DNA of 9,950 nt from Dysgonamonadaceae bacterium (GTDB lineage Bacteria; Bacteroidota; Bacteroidia; Bacteroidales; Azobacteroidaceae): positions 1-9,950 of the forward strand of contig JAISNS010000096.1 in assembly GCA_031276105.1 (NCBI GenBank). Reading direction: 5' to 3'. Made by a program: the position numbers and the translations under genes. This document shows, in pieces, positions 1 to 6,497 of the stretch. Each line of letters opens with the position of its first letter. The stretch's first letter is position 1. Under the pieces are notes generated by a model that was not told the origin of the DNA, searched no databases, and worked only from the letters and a program-made list of their open reading frames with translations.

Positions 1-57
1 GGGCCTTACACGCACAGTGTAACCCGGAAATAAGGGAGCGGAATATTGTCTCAAAAG

Positions 58-142
58 ACTTGTCATTGCGGGCTTGACCCGCAATCCCCTGAAAATCCAC
101 ACATTTTACAGGGGATCCCGCGTCAAGCGCGGGATGACAAGT
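58..142. repeat. Nested palindromic repeat pair, GC-rich, followed by a T run
   Basis: Two 34-nt arms (58-91 and 109-142) are inverted copies of each other with six mismatches, separated by a 17-nt A/T-rich loop. Each arm also folds on its own into an 8-bp hairpin: 65-72 with 78-85 on the left, 115-122 with 128-135 on the right. The six differences between arms fall into three base pairs of the local hairpins, and each is compensated. The right arm runs into TTTTTT (142-147), so on the + strand the structure could end transcription of a gene lying before the window. The unit resembles dispersed short palindromes (REP/MITE-like) that I know from many bacterial genomes; a copy count here is not possible. 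The rest of 1-180 shows no gene and no convincing promoter for the GH76 gene. Confidence 0.8.
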
Positions 143-180
143 TTTTTAGACAGTTTCTTTAATTTAACTTCATAAAAAAC

Positions 181-1299
181 ATGAAAAAACTTGGAATTGT
201 ACCTCTTTGCTTTCTTGCGTGCAGTTTCGTTGCCTGCAGCGAAGACAAAAACCTTCCTCCGGAAGTAAACGAAACGCTTACAATCAATTGGGATGAGGCC
301 GCCGACAGTTGCAGCCGGGCGCTGGTCAATTGGTTCTGGGACGGAACGGAACACTATTTTTGGACCGATAACCACGGCAATAAAAACTTTCAGTACTGGC
401 CGCAGGCGCACGCCTTGGACGTATTGATTGATGCGTATGAACGTAGCGGAAATAATTTCTATAAAACGTATTTCGATACGTGGTTCAACGGCGTCCGGGC
501 AAAAAACGGAAACCGCTGGTATAACTCCTACTTCGACGATATGGAATGGATTGCCCTTGCCCTACTTCGCGCGTACAACATCGACCATCAAACAAAATAC
601 AAAGACGCGGCGCTGGAATTGTGGAGCCACATACAGGAAGGCTGGAACGATTATGCCGGAGGCGGTATCGCTTGGGAACGAAACAACAATATATGGAGTA
701 AAAACGCCTGTTCCAACGGGCCGGCTTGCATACTGGCCGCCCGCCTGTATCGGGAAACCGGCATCGAAACATACAAAGAATGGGCATTGAAAATCTACGA
801 ATGGGAAAAAAACGTCCTCTTCAACCCCTCGACCGGCGCAGTGTATGACAACATCGACGGGCGTTCGGGAAACAAGAATACTTCGTGGATATTCACCTAC
901 AATCAAGGCACATTTATCGGATCGGCCGTAGAACTGCACAAAATTACCGGCGAAAAAACATACCTGAACGACGCCGTATTAGCCGCCGACTACACGACAA
1001 CAAATTTAGTCAACGATGCGATACTGAAAGACGAAGGCAATGGCGACGGCGGATTGTTCAAAGGCATTTTTATCCGCTATTTCACCGAACTGATTCGGCA
1101 GGAACGCTTAGACGCCGCCACCCAAAAAAGGTATATCCGGTTTTTGCAACACAATGCGGAAACATTATGGACGAAAGGCGCAAACAAAGAATCGGTATTG
1201 TTCGGCACAAACTGGCGAAACCGGCCGGGGTCGGAAACCGGATTAACCGAACAACTCAGCGGCTGTATGCTGATCGAAGCGGCAGCCAAACTTTTTTAG
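181..1299 (+). CDS. GH76 family endo-alpha-1,6-mannanase, lipoprotein
   Basis: This is a predicted outer-membrane lipoprotein that cleaves the alpha-1,6-mannose backbone of fungal-type mannan (the activity of characterised GH76 enzymes). The signal peptide ends in a lipobox FVAC with Cys19, followed by Ser-Glu-Asp-Lys, an acidic stretch typical of Bacteroidetes lipoproteins exported to the cell surface. The mature protein is one (alpha/alpha)6 GH76 domain, about residues 35-372. The diagnostic adjacent aspartates are present (Asp119-Asp120 in YFDDMEWIALALLRAY), the known catalytic pair of this family. Other family blocks are KNACSNGPA (174-182), FTYNQGTFIG (238-247) and FKGIFIRYF (293-301). 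At 372 aa it is full length for a single-domain member. The ATG at 181 is chosen because it opens the signal peptide. It lies 26 nt before the GH92 gene on the same strand, so co-transcription is likely. No promoter is clear upstream. Family assignment is firm; exact substrate is inferred. Confidence 0.93.
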   Translation: MKKLGIVPLCFLACSFVACSEDKNLPPEVNETLTINWDEAADSCSRALVNWFWDGTEHYFWTDNHGNKNFQYWPQAHALDVLIDAYERSGNNFYKTYFDTWFNGVRAKNGNRWYNSYFDDMEWIALALLRAYNIDHQTKYKDAALELWSHIQEGWNDYAGGGIAWERNNNIWSKNACSNGPACILAARLYRETGIETYKEWALKIYEWEKNVLFNPSTGAVYDNIDGRSGNKNTSWIFTYNQGTFIGSAVELHKITGEKTYLNDAVLAADYTTTNLVNDAILKDEGNGDGGLFKGIFIRYFTELIRQERLDAATQKRYIRFLQHNAETLWTKGANKESVLFGTNWRNRPGSETGLTEQLSGCMLIEAAAKLF

Positions 1300-1326
1300 T
1301 TTTTAATTTTTAGTTTTTAGTTTTTA
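1293..1326 (+). repeat. Heptanucleotide tandem repeat (TTTTTAG)n between GH76 and GH92 genes
   Basis: Four complete 7-nt units (TTTTTAG, TTTTTAA, TTTTTAG, TTTTTAG) and a partial fifth fill the whole gap between the two genes. The first unit contains the TAG stop of the GH76 gene (1297-1299), and the last runs into the ATG of the GH92 gene at 1326. There is no room for a promoter or terminator, which supports one transcript. Such arrays can change length by replication slippage; that would alter gene spacing but not either protein. Confidence 0.85.
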
Positions 1327-3464
1327 TGAATCGACTTATTTTATTTTCTTGCTTGCTTCTCATCGTTGCAACCGCTTGCCGTACCGATGAAAAACCGCTC
1401 ACCGCTTATGTGAATCCACTTTTCGGCACCGCCACCCTTTGGGACAGCATCGACTTGGGATACGCCCCTACCCGCCGGACGTGGGGAGCCGAAGTATTTC
1501 CCGGCGCATCGCTTCCCAACGCGATGGTACAGGTAAGTCCCGTCACCCTGTTTGGAAGCGGTTCCGGCTATCAGTACGAAGACACCGTTATTTACGCCTT
1601 TACCCATACCAACAAAGGCCATTGGAACCTGTGCCACATACCGCTTTTGCCGGTTACGGGCACCGTTTCCCCCGACAATTACAGTTCCGGTTTCAGCCAT
1701 GCCGACGAATCGGCGCATCCGGGATATTACCGCGTTTTCCTCGACCGTTACCACATCAACGCCGAATTAACCGCCACGTTGCGATGCGCTTACCACCGTT
1801 ATACATACCCTGCCGGAGAAGACAAAAAGCTCTTAGCCGACCTCTCCATCTCGAACGAACGGGTAAGAGATTGGGACATACAACCGGAAGGCAAGAATGT
1901 TTTAAAAGGATTTCAGGCCACCGGAGAGAAAATGTATTTCTACGCCATTTCCAGCCATCCGCTAAAAACAGTCGAACGTTTGAAAAACGATTCAAAAGAA
2001 GTTGCTCTAATCTGCTTTGAAGAAATACCGGAACCCATACCGCTGGAATTGAAAATCGGATTCTCGTTTGTAAGCATCGACAATGCCCGGGAAAATCTGG
2101 CTAAAGAAATGGGAGCAAAAGACTTTGCACAAGTGCAGGCAGAAGCCACCGAAGAGTGGGAAACCCTGTTATCCAAAATCAAGGTAACGGGAGGCAGCGA
2201 ACGGCAAAAGGAAATATTTTATTCCTCCCTCTATCGCGCCTTCCTCTGGCCGGCATTGCGAAGCGACGCCAACGGCGATTTCACCGACGTTACCGGCAAA
2301 GTCGTCAACAAAGGCTTCCATTATTATACCAATCCTTCGTTCTGGGACGATTATCGCAACAAACTGGTTTTGCTGGGAATGTTATCGCCAGCCGTAGCCA
2401 TCGACGTTATCAATTCCATCACCGACCGGGGAGAAAACACCGGATTCATGCCCACCTTTTTCCATGGCGACCATGCTTCGGCATTTGTTTCCGGCTCCTG
2501 GTTGCGCGGTTTGCGCGGCTTCGATGTAAACAGCGCCTATCGGCTGATTTTACGCAACGCAACGGTCGAAAGCCGTAGCCGCCCATATTTGAACGAATAC
2601 ATGGAAAAAGGCTATATTTCGGAACCCGACATTCCGAATCCACGCATTGAAACCCAAGCACATGCCGGCGTTACCAAAACGCTTGAATACGCTTATGACG
2701 ACTATGCCGTAGCTTTAATGGCTAAAGCGCTGAACGACACGGCCAATTATAACCTGTTGATGAAACGGACGAAAAACTATCAAAACATGTTCGATCCTTC
2801 GACCGGCTTTATGCGGGGACGGCTGGAAAACGGCGATTGGATTCCCGCTTTCGATCCTTATTTCCCGTATTACGAATACATGTACCGGGAAGCAAACGCA
2901 TGGCAATCCACTTTTTTTGCTCCGCACGACGTAGATGGCTTAATCGCCCTTTATCCAAGCCAAGCTGCTTTTGAAAACAAGTTGGACTCCCTGTTTTCCG
3001 TTCCATGGAAAGGCTATGAAGCCCACAACCTTTCCGGTTTCATCGGGCAATACTGCCATGGGAATCAACCCGATCACAATTTTCCTTACCTGTATTATTT
3101 CATCGACAAGCAGGAAAAAGCGCAGGCTATATTAGACAGTTGTCTGAATCATTTCTACGGCATGGGAGAATACGGTTTGGCCTTAGCAGGGATGGACGAT
3201 GCGGGAGAAATGTCGTCGTGGTATGTTTTCAATGCCATTGGCCTCTATCCGTTTTCTCCGGCAGACGATACGTACATCGTTTCCGTACCGCTTTTCGATC
3301 ACATCACGGTAACGTTAGCCGGCAATGAACGTTTTTCGATACAAAAGGAAAACCGGGGAAAGCAAATCACCCGGATTCTTTACGGAGGAAAACCCATAGA
3401 CGGCTGGTTTATCCCACACAGCGAATTGAAAAAAGGAAAGACGCTACGCATCAGCACGCAATAA
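1326..3464 (+). CDS. GH92 family alpha-mannosidase-like lipoprotein with Gln at the catalytic-acid site
   Basis: GH92 enzymes are Ca2+-dependent inverting exo-acting glycosidases on alpha-mannosides. The protein begins with a lipoprotein signal (lipobox ATAC, Cys18, then Arg-Thr-Asp-Glu-Lys), so it should be anchored in the envelope. The N-terminal beta-sandwich starts with YVNPLFGT (28-35) and FPGASLPNAMVQVSP (58-72). The (alpha/alpha)6 catalytic domain carries FWDDYRN (339-345), NTGFMPTFFHGDHA (371-384), HGNQPDHNFPYLY (578-590) and GMDDAGEMSSWYVF (622-635). The family motif is HGNEP, whose Glu is the general acid; here the codon at 3066-3068 is CAA, giving Gln581. Asp625 aligns with one of the two candidate base residues, while the other position is Met623. 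At 712 aa the gene is intact, with no frameshift. By analogy with the uncapping GH92 CcMan5, which also has Gln there, a mannosyl-phosphate substrate is plausible. Alternatives are an inactive or binding-only protein. It probably shares a transcript with the GH76 gene. Confidence 0.93.
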   Translation: MNRLILFSCLLLIVATACRTDEKPLTAYVNPLFGTATLWDSIDLGYAPTRRTWGAEVFPGASLPNAMVQVSPVTLFGSGSGYQYEDTVIYAFTHTNKGHWNLCHIPLLPVTGTVSPDNYSSGFSHADESAHPGYYRVFLDRYHINAELTATLRCAYHRYTYPAGEDKKLLADLSISNERVRDWDIQPEGKNVLKGFQATGEKMYFYAISSHPLKTVERLKNDSKEVALICFEEIPEPIPLELKIGFSFVSIDNARENLAKEMGAKDFAQVQAEATEEWETLLSKIKVTGGSERQKEIFYSSLYRAFLWPALRSDANGDFTDVTGKVVNKGFHYYTNPSFWDDYRNKLVLLGMLSPAVAIDVINSITDRGENTGFMPTFFHGDHASAFVSGSWLRGLRGFDVNSAYRLILRNATVESRSRPYLNEYMEKGYISEPDIPNPRIETQAHAGVTKTLEYAYDDYAVALMAKALNDTANYNLLMKRTKNYQNMFDPSTGFMRGRLENGDWIPAFDPYFPYYEYMYREANAWQSTFFAPHDVDGLIALYPSQAAFENKLDSLFSVPWKGYEAHNLSGFIGQYCHGNQPDHNFPYLYYFIDKQEKAQAILDSCLNHFYGMGEYGLALAGMDDAGEMSSWYVFNAIGLYPFSPADDTYIVSVPLFDHITVTLAGNERFSIQKENRGKQITRILYGGKPIDGWFIPHSELKKGKTLRISTQ

Positions 3465-3466
3465 AA

Positions 3467-3587
3467 GAATTAGAAATTAAGAATTATGAATTAAGAATTA
3501 TGAATTATGAATTGCGCGCTAAACAAACGTCGCTTTGCGCCACTCATAATTCATAATTCATAATTCATAACTCATAACTCCCAATTT
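3467..3587. terminator. Inverted heptamer array forming a long A/T-rich hairpin after the GH92 gene
   Basis: Starting 3 nt after the GH92 stop, seven tandem 7-nt units close to GAATTAT run from 3467 to 3515. After a 30-nt spacer containing GCGC on both sides, the complementary units (ATAATTC, ATAATTC, ATAATTC, ATAACTC, ATAACTC) run from 3546 to 3580, followed by CCAATTT. The two arrays can pair into a stem of roughly 40 bp. A transcript leaving the GH92 gene would fold here, so a terminator or 3'-stabilising role is plausible. There is no strong T run, so termination is inferred only. Confidence 0.6.
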
Positions 3588-3592
3588 TACAT

Positions 3593-3600
3593 TATCTTTG
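3593..3600 (+). promoter_or_regulatory. Putative -7 element (TATCTTTG) of the HAD gene
   Basis: TATCTTTG matches the Bacteroidetes -7 consensus TAnnTTTG and lies 20 nt before the ATG at 3620, giving a leader of about 14-16 nt. No TTTG is found at the expected distance upstream, because the heptamer array occupies that position. The match is therefore only half of a promoter. Confidence 0.5.
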
Positions 3601-3619
3601 TGTCCGTAATTTTAAAACT

Positions 3620-4243
3620 ATGGATTTAACAGGAATTAAAAATATTGTTTTTGATTTGGGGGGCGTGATTATTACGCTCGATCGTCCGGAAGCTGTCCGC
3701 CGTTTCAAAGAAGCCGGGTTGGAAAATGCCGAAGAATTATTGGACGCTTATCATCAAAAAGGAATTTTTTTGGACTTGGAAGAAGGCCGTTTATCGAAAG
3801 AAGAGTTTTACGATGCCGTACGCAAGGAAGCCGGCTGTCCTGTTTCCAACGAAGCTATCGACTATGGTTGGTTGGGTTTTTTGAAAGAAGTTCCTCCGTA
3901 TAAACTGAAAATGTTGGAAGACCTGAAAGCGCAGGGTTATCACGTGTATCTTTTGAGTAATACCAATCCCATAATCATGTCGTGGGCTTATACCCCTGCC
4001 TTTTCGAAAGGAGGTAAAAGTATCGACGAGTATTTCGACAAACTTTACCTCTCTTATCAAATCGGCTATACCAAACCGGCGCCTGAAATCTACGACTTCC
4101 TGATAAAAGATTCCGGTATTGTTCCTTCCGAATCCTTATTTATCGACGATGGAATTGCTAACATCGAAAGGGGAAGGAAAATGGGAATGAAAACCTATCT
4201 GGCCACTAACGGCGAAGATTTCAGACACCTGTTCAGTTTGTAA
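3620..4243 (+). CDS. HAD superfamily (subfamily IA) phosphatase-like hydrolase
   Basis: This is a cytoplasmic 207-aa HAD hydrolase with no signal peptide or membrane segment. Motif I is VFDLGGVI with nucleophile Asp12. The usual second Asp of DxD is Gly14, as in the YihX-like group, where a sugar phosphatase is known. A helical cap covers about residues 20-95. Motif II is LLSNTN (Ser113-Asn114), motif III is TKPAPEIY (Lys152) and motif IV is LFIDDGIANIE (Asp176-Asp177). All four motifs are present, so catalysis on a phosphate ester is expected. The substrate cannot be read from the sequence; a sugar phosphate is the likeliest guess. The start at 3620 places motif I near the N-terminus, as usual. 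It has its own -7 element and is separated from the mannan genes by the heptamer hairpin. Its stop lies 4 nt from the stop of the convergent esterase gene. Confidence 0.9.
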   Translation: MDLTGIKNIVFDLGGVIITLDRPEAVRRFKEAGLENAEELLDAYHQKGIFLDLEEGRLSKEEFYDAVRKEAGCPVSNEAIDYGWLGFLKEVPPYKLKMLEDLKAQGYHVYLLSNTNPIIMSWAYTPAFSKGGKSIDEYFDKLYLSYQIGYTKPAPEIYDFLIKDSGIVPSESLFIDDGIANIERGRKMGMKTYLATNGEDFRHLFSL

Positions 4244-4247
4244 CAGA

Positions 4248-6206
4248 TTAGCGCCAGTCGTCGGTACGGAAAGGCGAAGCCGGCAAATTGGCGCTGTTGT
4301 ACAGGTTACATTCCGGATTATCCGCCCACGCATAACGAACGGCTACGGGAAATTTTACATCCGGAGAGCGAACGATAACTTCATCTCCTTCAATCACCGC
4401 ATTTGCCCAATGAAACGTATGGTCGGGGCCGGCAATAGCAAAACCGGTTAACGCTTTACCGTCGCCGGATTTTAATCCGCCGGCATAATGGAACAGAATC
4501 CGGATTTTATCTCCTTCTATTTTGTAGCTCTTGTAAACAGGCCCGGAAAAATCATTTTTTTGTTTATACGTATTTGCCTCAGCCGCCAATGCCAAGCGTC
4601 GCCCGACTTCCTGTTTGTTTTTCGGATGAATATCTTTTGCGTCGCCTATATCAATGGTAACAGCCATACCGGTGTTGTCCAAGTTCAAGGTTTGTAATTG
4701 GGCTTCCCGCAATTTAGCCCAGTCCGATTCTTGAGGTTCCGCCTTTCTTTCCATAAAATTGGCTAACTGAACAAAATAGAAAGGGAAATCCTTATTCCAC
4801 GCTTTCCGCCAGTCGCGGATCATCAGCGGGAACAATTCGCGGTATTGGTAAGCTCTGTCGGCATTCGATTCGCCCTGATACCAGATAGCGCCCTGAATGG
4901 CGTAGGGTACTAACGGATGAATCATCGCATTATATAATACTGTCGGTTGGTTGGGATTCAGGCTGGATTGAGGTGATGGAAATTCTTTGAAATCAACCGC
5001 CTGTTTGTATTTCCAGTCTCCGGATAAAGCTATTTTTTCCGTTTTATCCAATTCGACGAACAGTTTTGTTGCGTCTCCGTAGATGCCTCCGCCTCCGCCG
5101 GTATCCGTTACGCGAACAGTAATAACGGCTTTGCCTTTTTTTACCGTTTTGCCGGGAACGACATACACCCGTTCCGTTTCATAGCCGTCCGTAGAACCGA
5201 CAGGCGTTCCATTATAATACGTAATATCGCTATCGTCAATCACATCCAAGTGTAATTTTAAATCTTTTCCTTCCCATGCCGCAGGAATGTCGATCGTTTT
5301 ACGGAACCAGATAATGCCGTCGCAATCGCCTAATTTACTCTTTTCCCACAAACAGGGGAGGAGCATATTGTCCCAACCGGTTTCGTCTAATTGGGCATTT
5401 GCCCAAACCGGCGTGTTTTTTACCAAGCCTTTATCGGCCGCTAAAACACGGGTTGACCAGTCTTTTAGCTTTTTATTATAAGCATCTTGCGTTTCTTCGC
5501 GCGGTTGTTGTTGCCTCACAGTCAGGAGCGCTTGCTCAAAATACGGCATATATTCCAGCGATTCGCCGCTTGTCCAAGCCTCGGCAATCGTTCCGCCCCA
5601 CGAGGTGTTGATTAATCCGACCGGAACATTGAGTTTTTGATTCAAATCGCGGCCAAAAAAGTAAGCGACCGACGAAAATTCGGCAATAGTGGAAGGCGAA
5701 CAAACCTGCCATCCATTATTTTCGGTTTCAATGTTATTGCGAAGCTGAGGACTTGTTGTCTTTTTGATGTGCAGCAAGCGGATTTTCGGATAATCGGCCG
5801 AAGCAATTTCACTTTCATAATTCAGTATTTTGCCCCATCCGGCCAAAGGCATTTCCATATTCGACTGCCCGGAACAAATCCAGACTTCGCCAATCAAAAT
5901 ATTCTTCAACGTCAATTCTTTTCCATCCGAAATAGAAATGGAATAAGGCCCTCCGGCTGTTGGCGTTTTTACCCGGATCGACCATTTCCCGCCGGCGTCC
6001 GGTTGTGCCGTGTAGGTTTGTTTGTCCCACGAAGTAGTGAGTTTCACACTTTTACCGGTAGCTTTTCCCCATATCGGGGCATCGGTTTGTTGTTGTAAAA
6101 CCATGTTGTCCGAAAAAATTTCAGATAAAGTAATTGTTGAAAAAAGTGGAAAAGATAAGAATAAGCAGGTGATAAGCCCTGTTCCTTTTAAAATAAATTT
6201 GTTCAT
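4248..6206 (-). CDS. Secreted sialate O-acetylesterase-like SGNH esterase
   Basis: This predicted secreted carbohydrate esterase removes O-acetyl groups from sugars, either from sialic acids (9-O-acetyl) or from plant glycans, as in the related CE20 acetylesterases. An N-terminal signal peptide (about 1-25) has no lipobox Cys, so the product should be soluble in the periplasm or released. A beta-sandwich segment (about 28-100) precedes the SGNH core: EVWICSGQSNMEMP (107-120, nucleophile Ser115), LINTSWGGT (198-206), IWYQGESNADRAYQYR (441-456) and GDAKDIHPKNK (521-531, catalytic Asp525 and His527). The core is interrupted at about 270-390 by a jelly-roll insert like the sugar-binding domain of GH2 enzymes (IIWFRKTIDIP ... 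LHLDVIDDSDITYYNG). A final beta domain fills 555-652. At 652 aa it is complete. The ATG at 6206 opens the signal peptide. Upstream lies the structured RNA element 6238-6419, through which it may be transcribed. Acetyl-ester activity is confident; the precise sugar is not. Confidence 0.92.
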   Translation of the reverse strand: MNKFILKGTGLITCLFLSFPLFSTITLSEIFSDNMVLQQQTDAPIWGKATGKSVKLTTSWDKQTYTAQPDAGGKWSIRVKTPTAGGPYSISISDGKELTLKNILIGEVWICSGQSNMEMPLAGWGKILNYESEIASADYPKIRLLHIKKTTSPQLRNNIETENNGWQVCSPSTIAEFSSVAYFFGRDLNQKLNVPVGLINTSWGGTIAEAWTSGESLEYMPYFEQALLTVRQQQPREETQDAYNKKLKDWSTRVLAADKGLVKNTPVWANAQLDETGWDNMLLPCLWEKSKLGDCDGIIWFRKTIDIPAAWEGKDLKLHLDVIDDSDITYYNGTPVGSTDGYETERVYVVPGKTVKKGKAVITVRVTDTGGGGGIYGDATKLFVELDKTEKIALSGDWKYKQAVDFKEFPSPQSSLNPNQPTVLYNAMIHPLVPYAIQGAIWYQGESNADRAYQYRELFPLMIRDWRKAWNKDFPFYFVQLANFMERKAEPQESDWAKLREAQLQTLNLDNTGMAVTIDIGDAKDIHPKNKQEVGRRLALAAEANTYKQKNDFSGPVYKSYKIEGDKIRILFHYAGGLKSGDGKALTGFAIAGPDHTFHWANAVIEGDEVIVRSPDVKFPVAVRYAWADNPECNLYNSANLPASPFRTDDWR

Positions 6207-6237
6207 TATAAAATAAGTTTGTTTTTCTATGATATTT

Positions 6238-6419
6238 AAAAAAGCCGCATCGTGGATATAAAAAACTCCGATAATCAGGATTTGAGGCCTTTACCGTATT
6301 TGTAATCCGCTGTGCCTAAGCATACCCGAAGGTTGCGGCCCGCCATTCCCGGTAAAAGATTGTCTCGGAATTTGAATAAAATTTGATGAGTTTTCCAATC
6401 GACAAATGCGGCTTAACTC
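6238..6419 (-). ncRNA. Candidate structured RNA, about 180 nt, with 6S-like rod architecture
   Basis: Read on the - strand, a promoter at 6424-6455 predicts a start near 6418. The RNA then begins with a 9-nt arm (6406-6414) complementary to 6242-6250, which is followed by six T residues (6238-6243) like an intrinsic terminator. Inside, GAGTTTT (6388-6394) faces AAAACTC (6262-6268), extended by CCA/TGG (6395-6397 with 6253-6255). Next comes a large A/T-rich internal bubble, which may partly close by short 4-5 bp pairings. Then CGGTAAA (6350-6356) faces TTTACCG (6290-6296) and GCGG (6335-6338) faces CCGC (6307-6310), with a small TTCG-loop hairpin at 6324-6333 (coordinates and bases given on the + strand). 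Total size, paired ends and central bubble match 6S RNA. It could instead be an attenuated leader of the esterase gene, or the Rfam Bacteroidales-1 motif. I see no tRNA, SAM, TPP, FMN or cobalamin signature. Confidence 0.58.
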
Positions 6420-6423
6420 GGTG

Positions 6424-6455
6424 CAAATGTAAATATTTTTATTTATCTCATCAAA
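6424..6455 (-). promoter_or_regulatory. Bacteroidetes-type promoter for the structured RNA
   Basis: On the - strand TTTG (6452-6455) is followed, after exactly 20 nt, by TACATTTG (6424-6431). This matches both the -33 and -7 elements of the Bacteroides primary sigma consensus at the preferred spacing. The expected start is about 4-6 nt further on, just before the closing-stem arm of the RNA element. Confidence 0.72.
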
Positions 6456-6497
6456 TATTTAACATAGAAATTTATAAATTAGTTAAATTCTTTTATG

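Noticed and set aside
1..77. Possible C-terminal end of a gene cut by the window start (open frame 3-77, or a shorter one ending at 31-33).
   Set aside because: Only 10-24 codons are visible, no family can be recognised, and the longer frame stops inside the palindromic repeat.
106..939. Antisense and alternative-frame open frames over the GH76 gene.
   Set aside because: They overlap a clearly coding gene, show no family motifs, and one simply reads through the palindromic repeat.
3467..3587. CRISPR-like array because of regular short repeats.
   Set aside because: Units are 7 nt and contiguous without spacers, and no cas genes are present.
6250..6410. tRNA or a known metabolite riboswitch in the gap.
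   Set aside because: No cloverleaf or T-loop sequence, and no conserved TPP, FMN, SAM or cobalamin core could be found on either strand.
6457..6488. A/T-rich inverted repeats (ATTTAAC...GTTAAAT and the palindrome at 6469-6480) as an operator.
   Set aside because: Their centres do not coincide and such palindromes arise easily in very A/T-rich promoter DNA.
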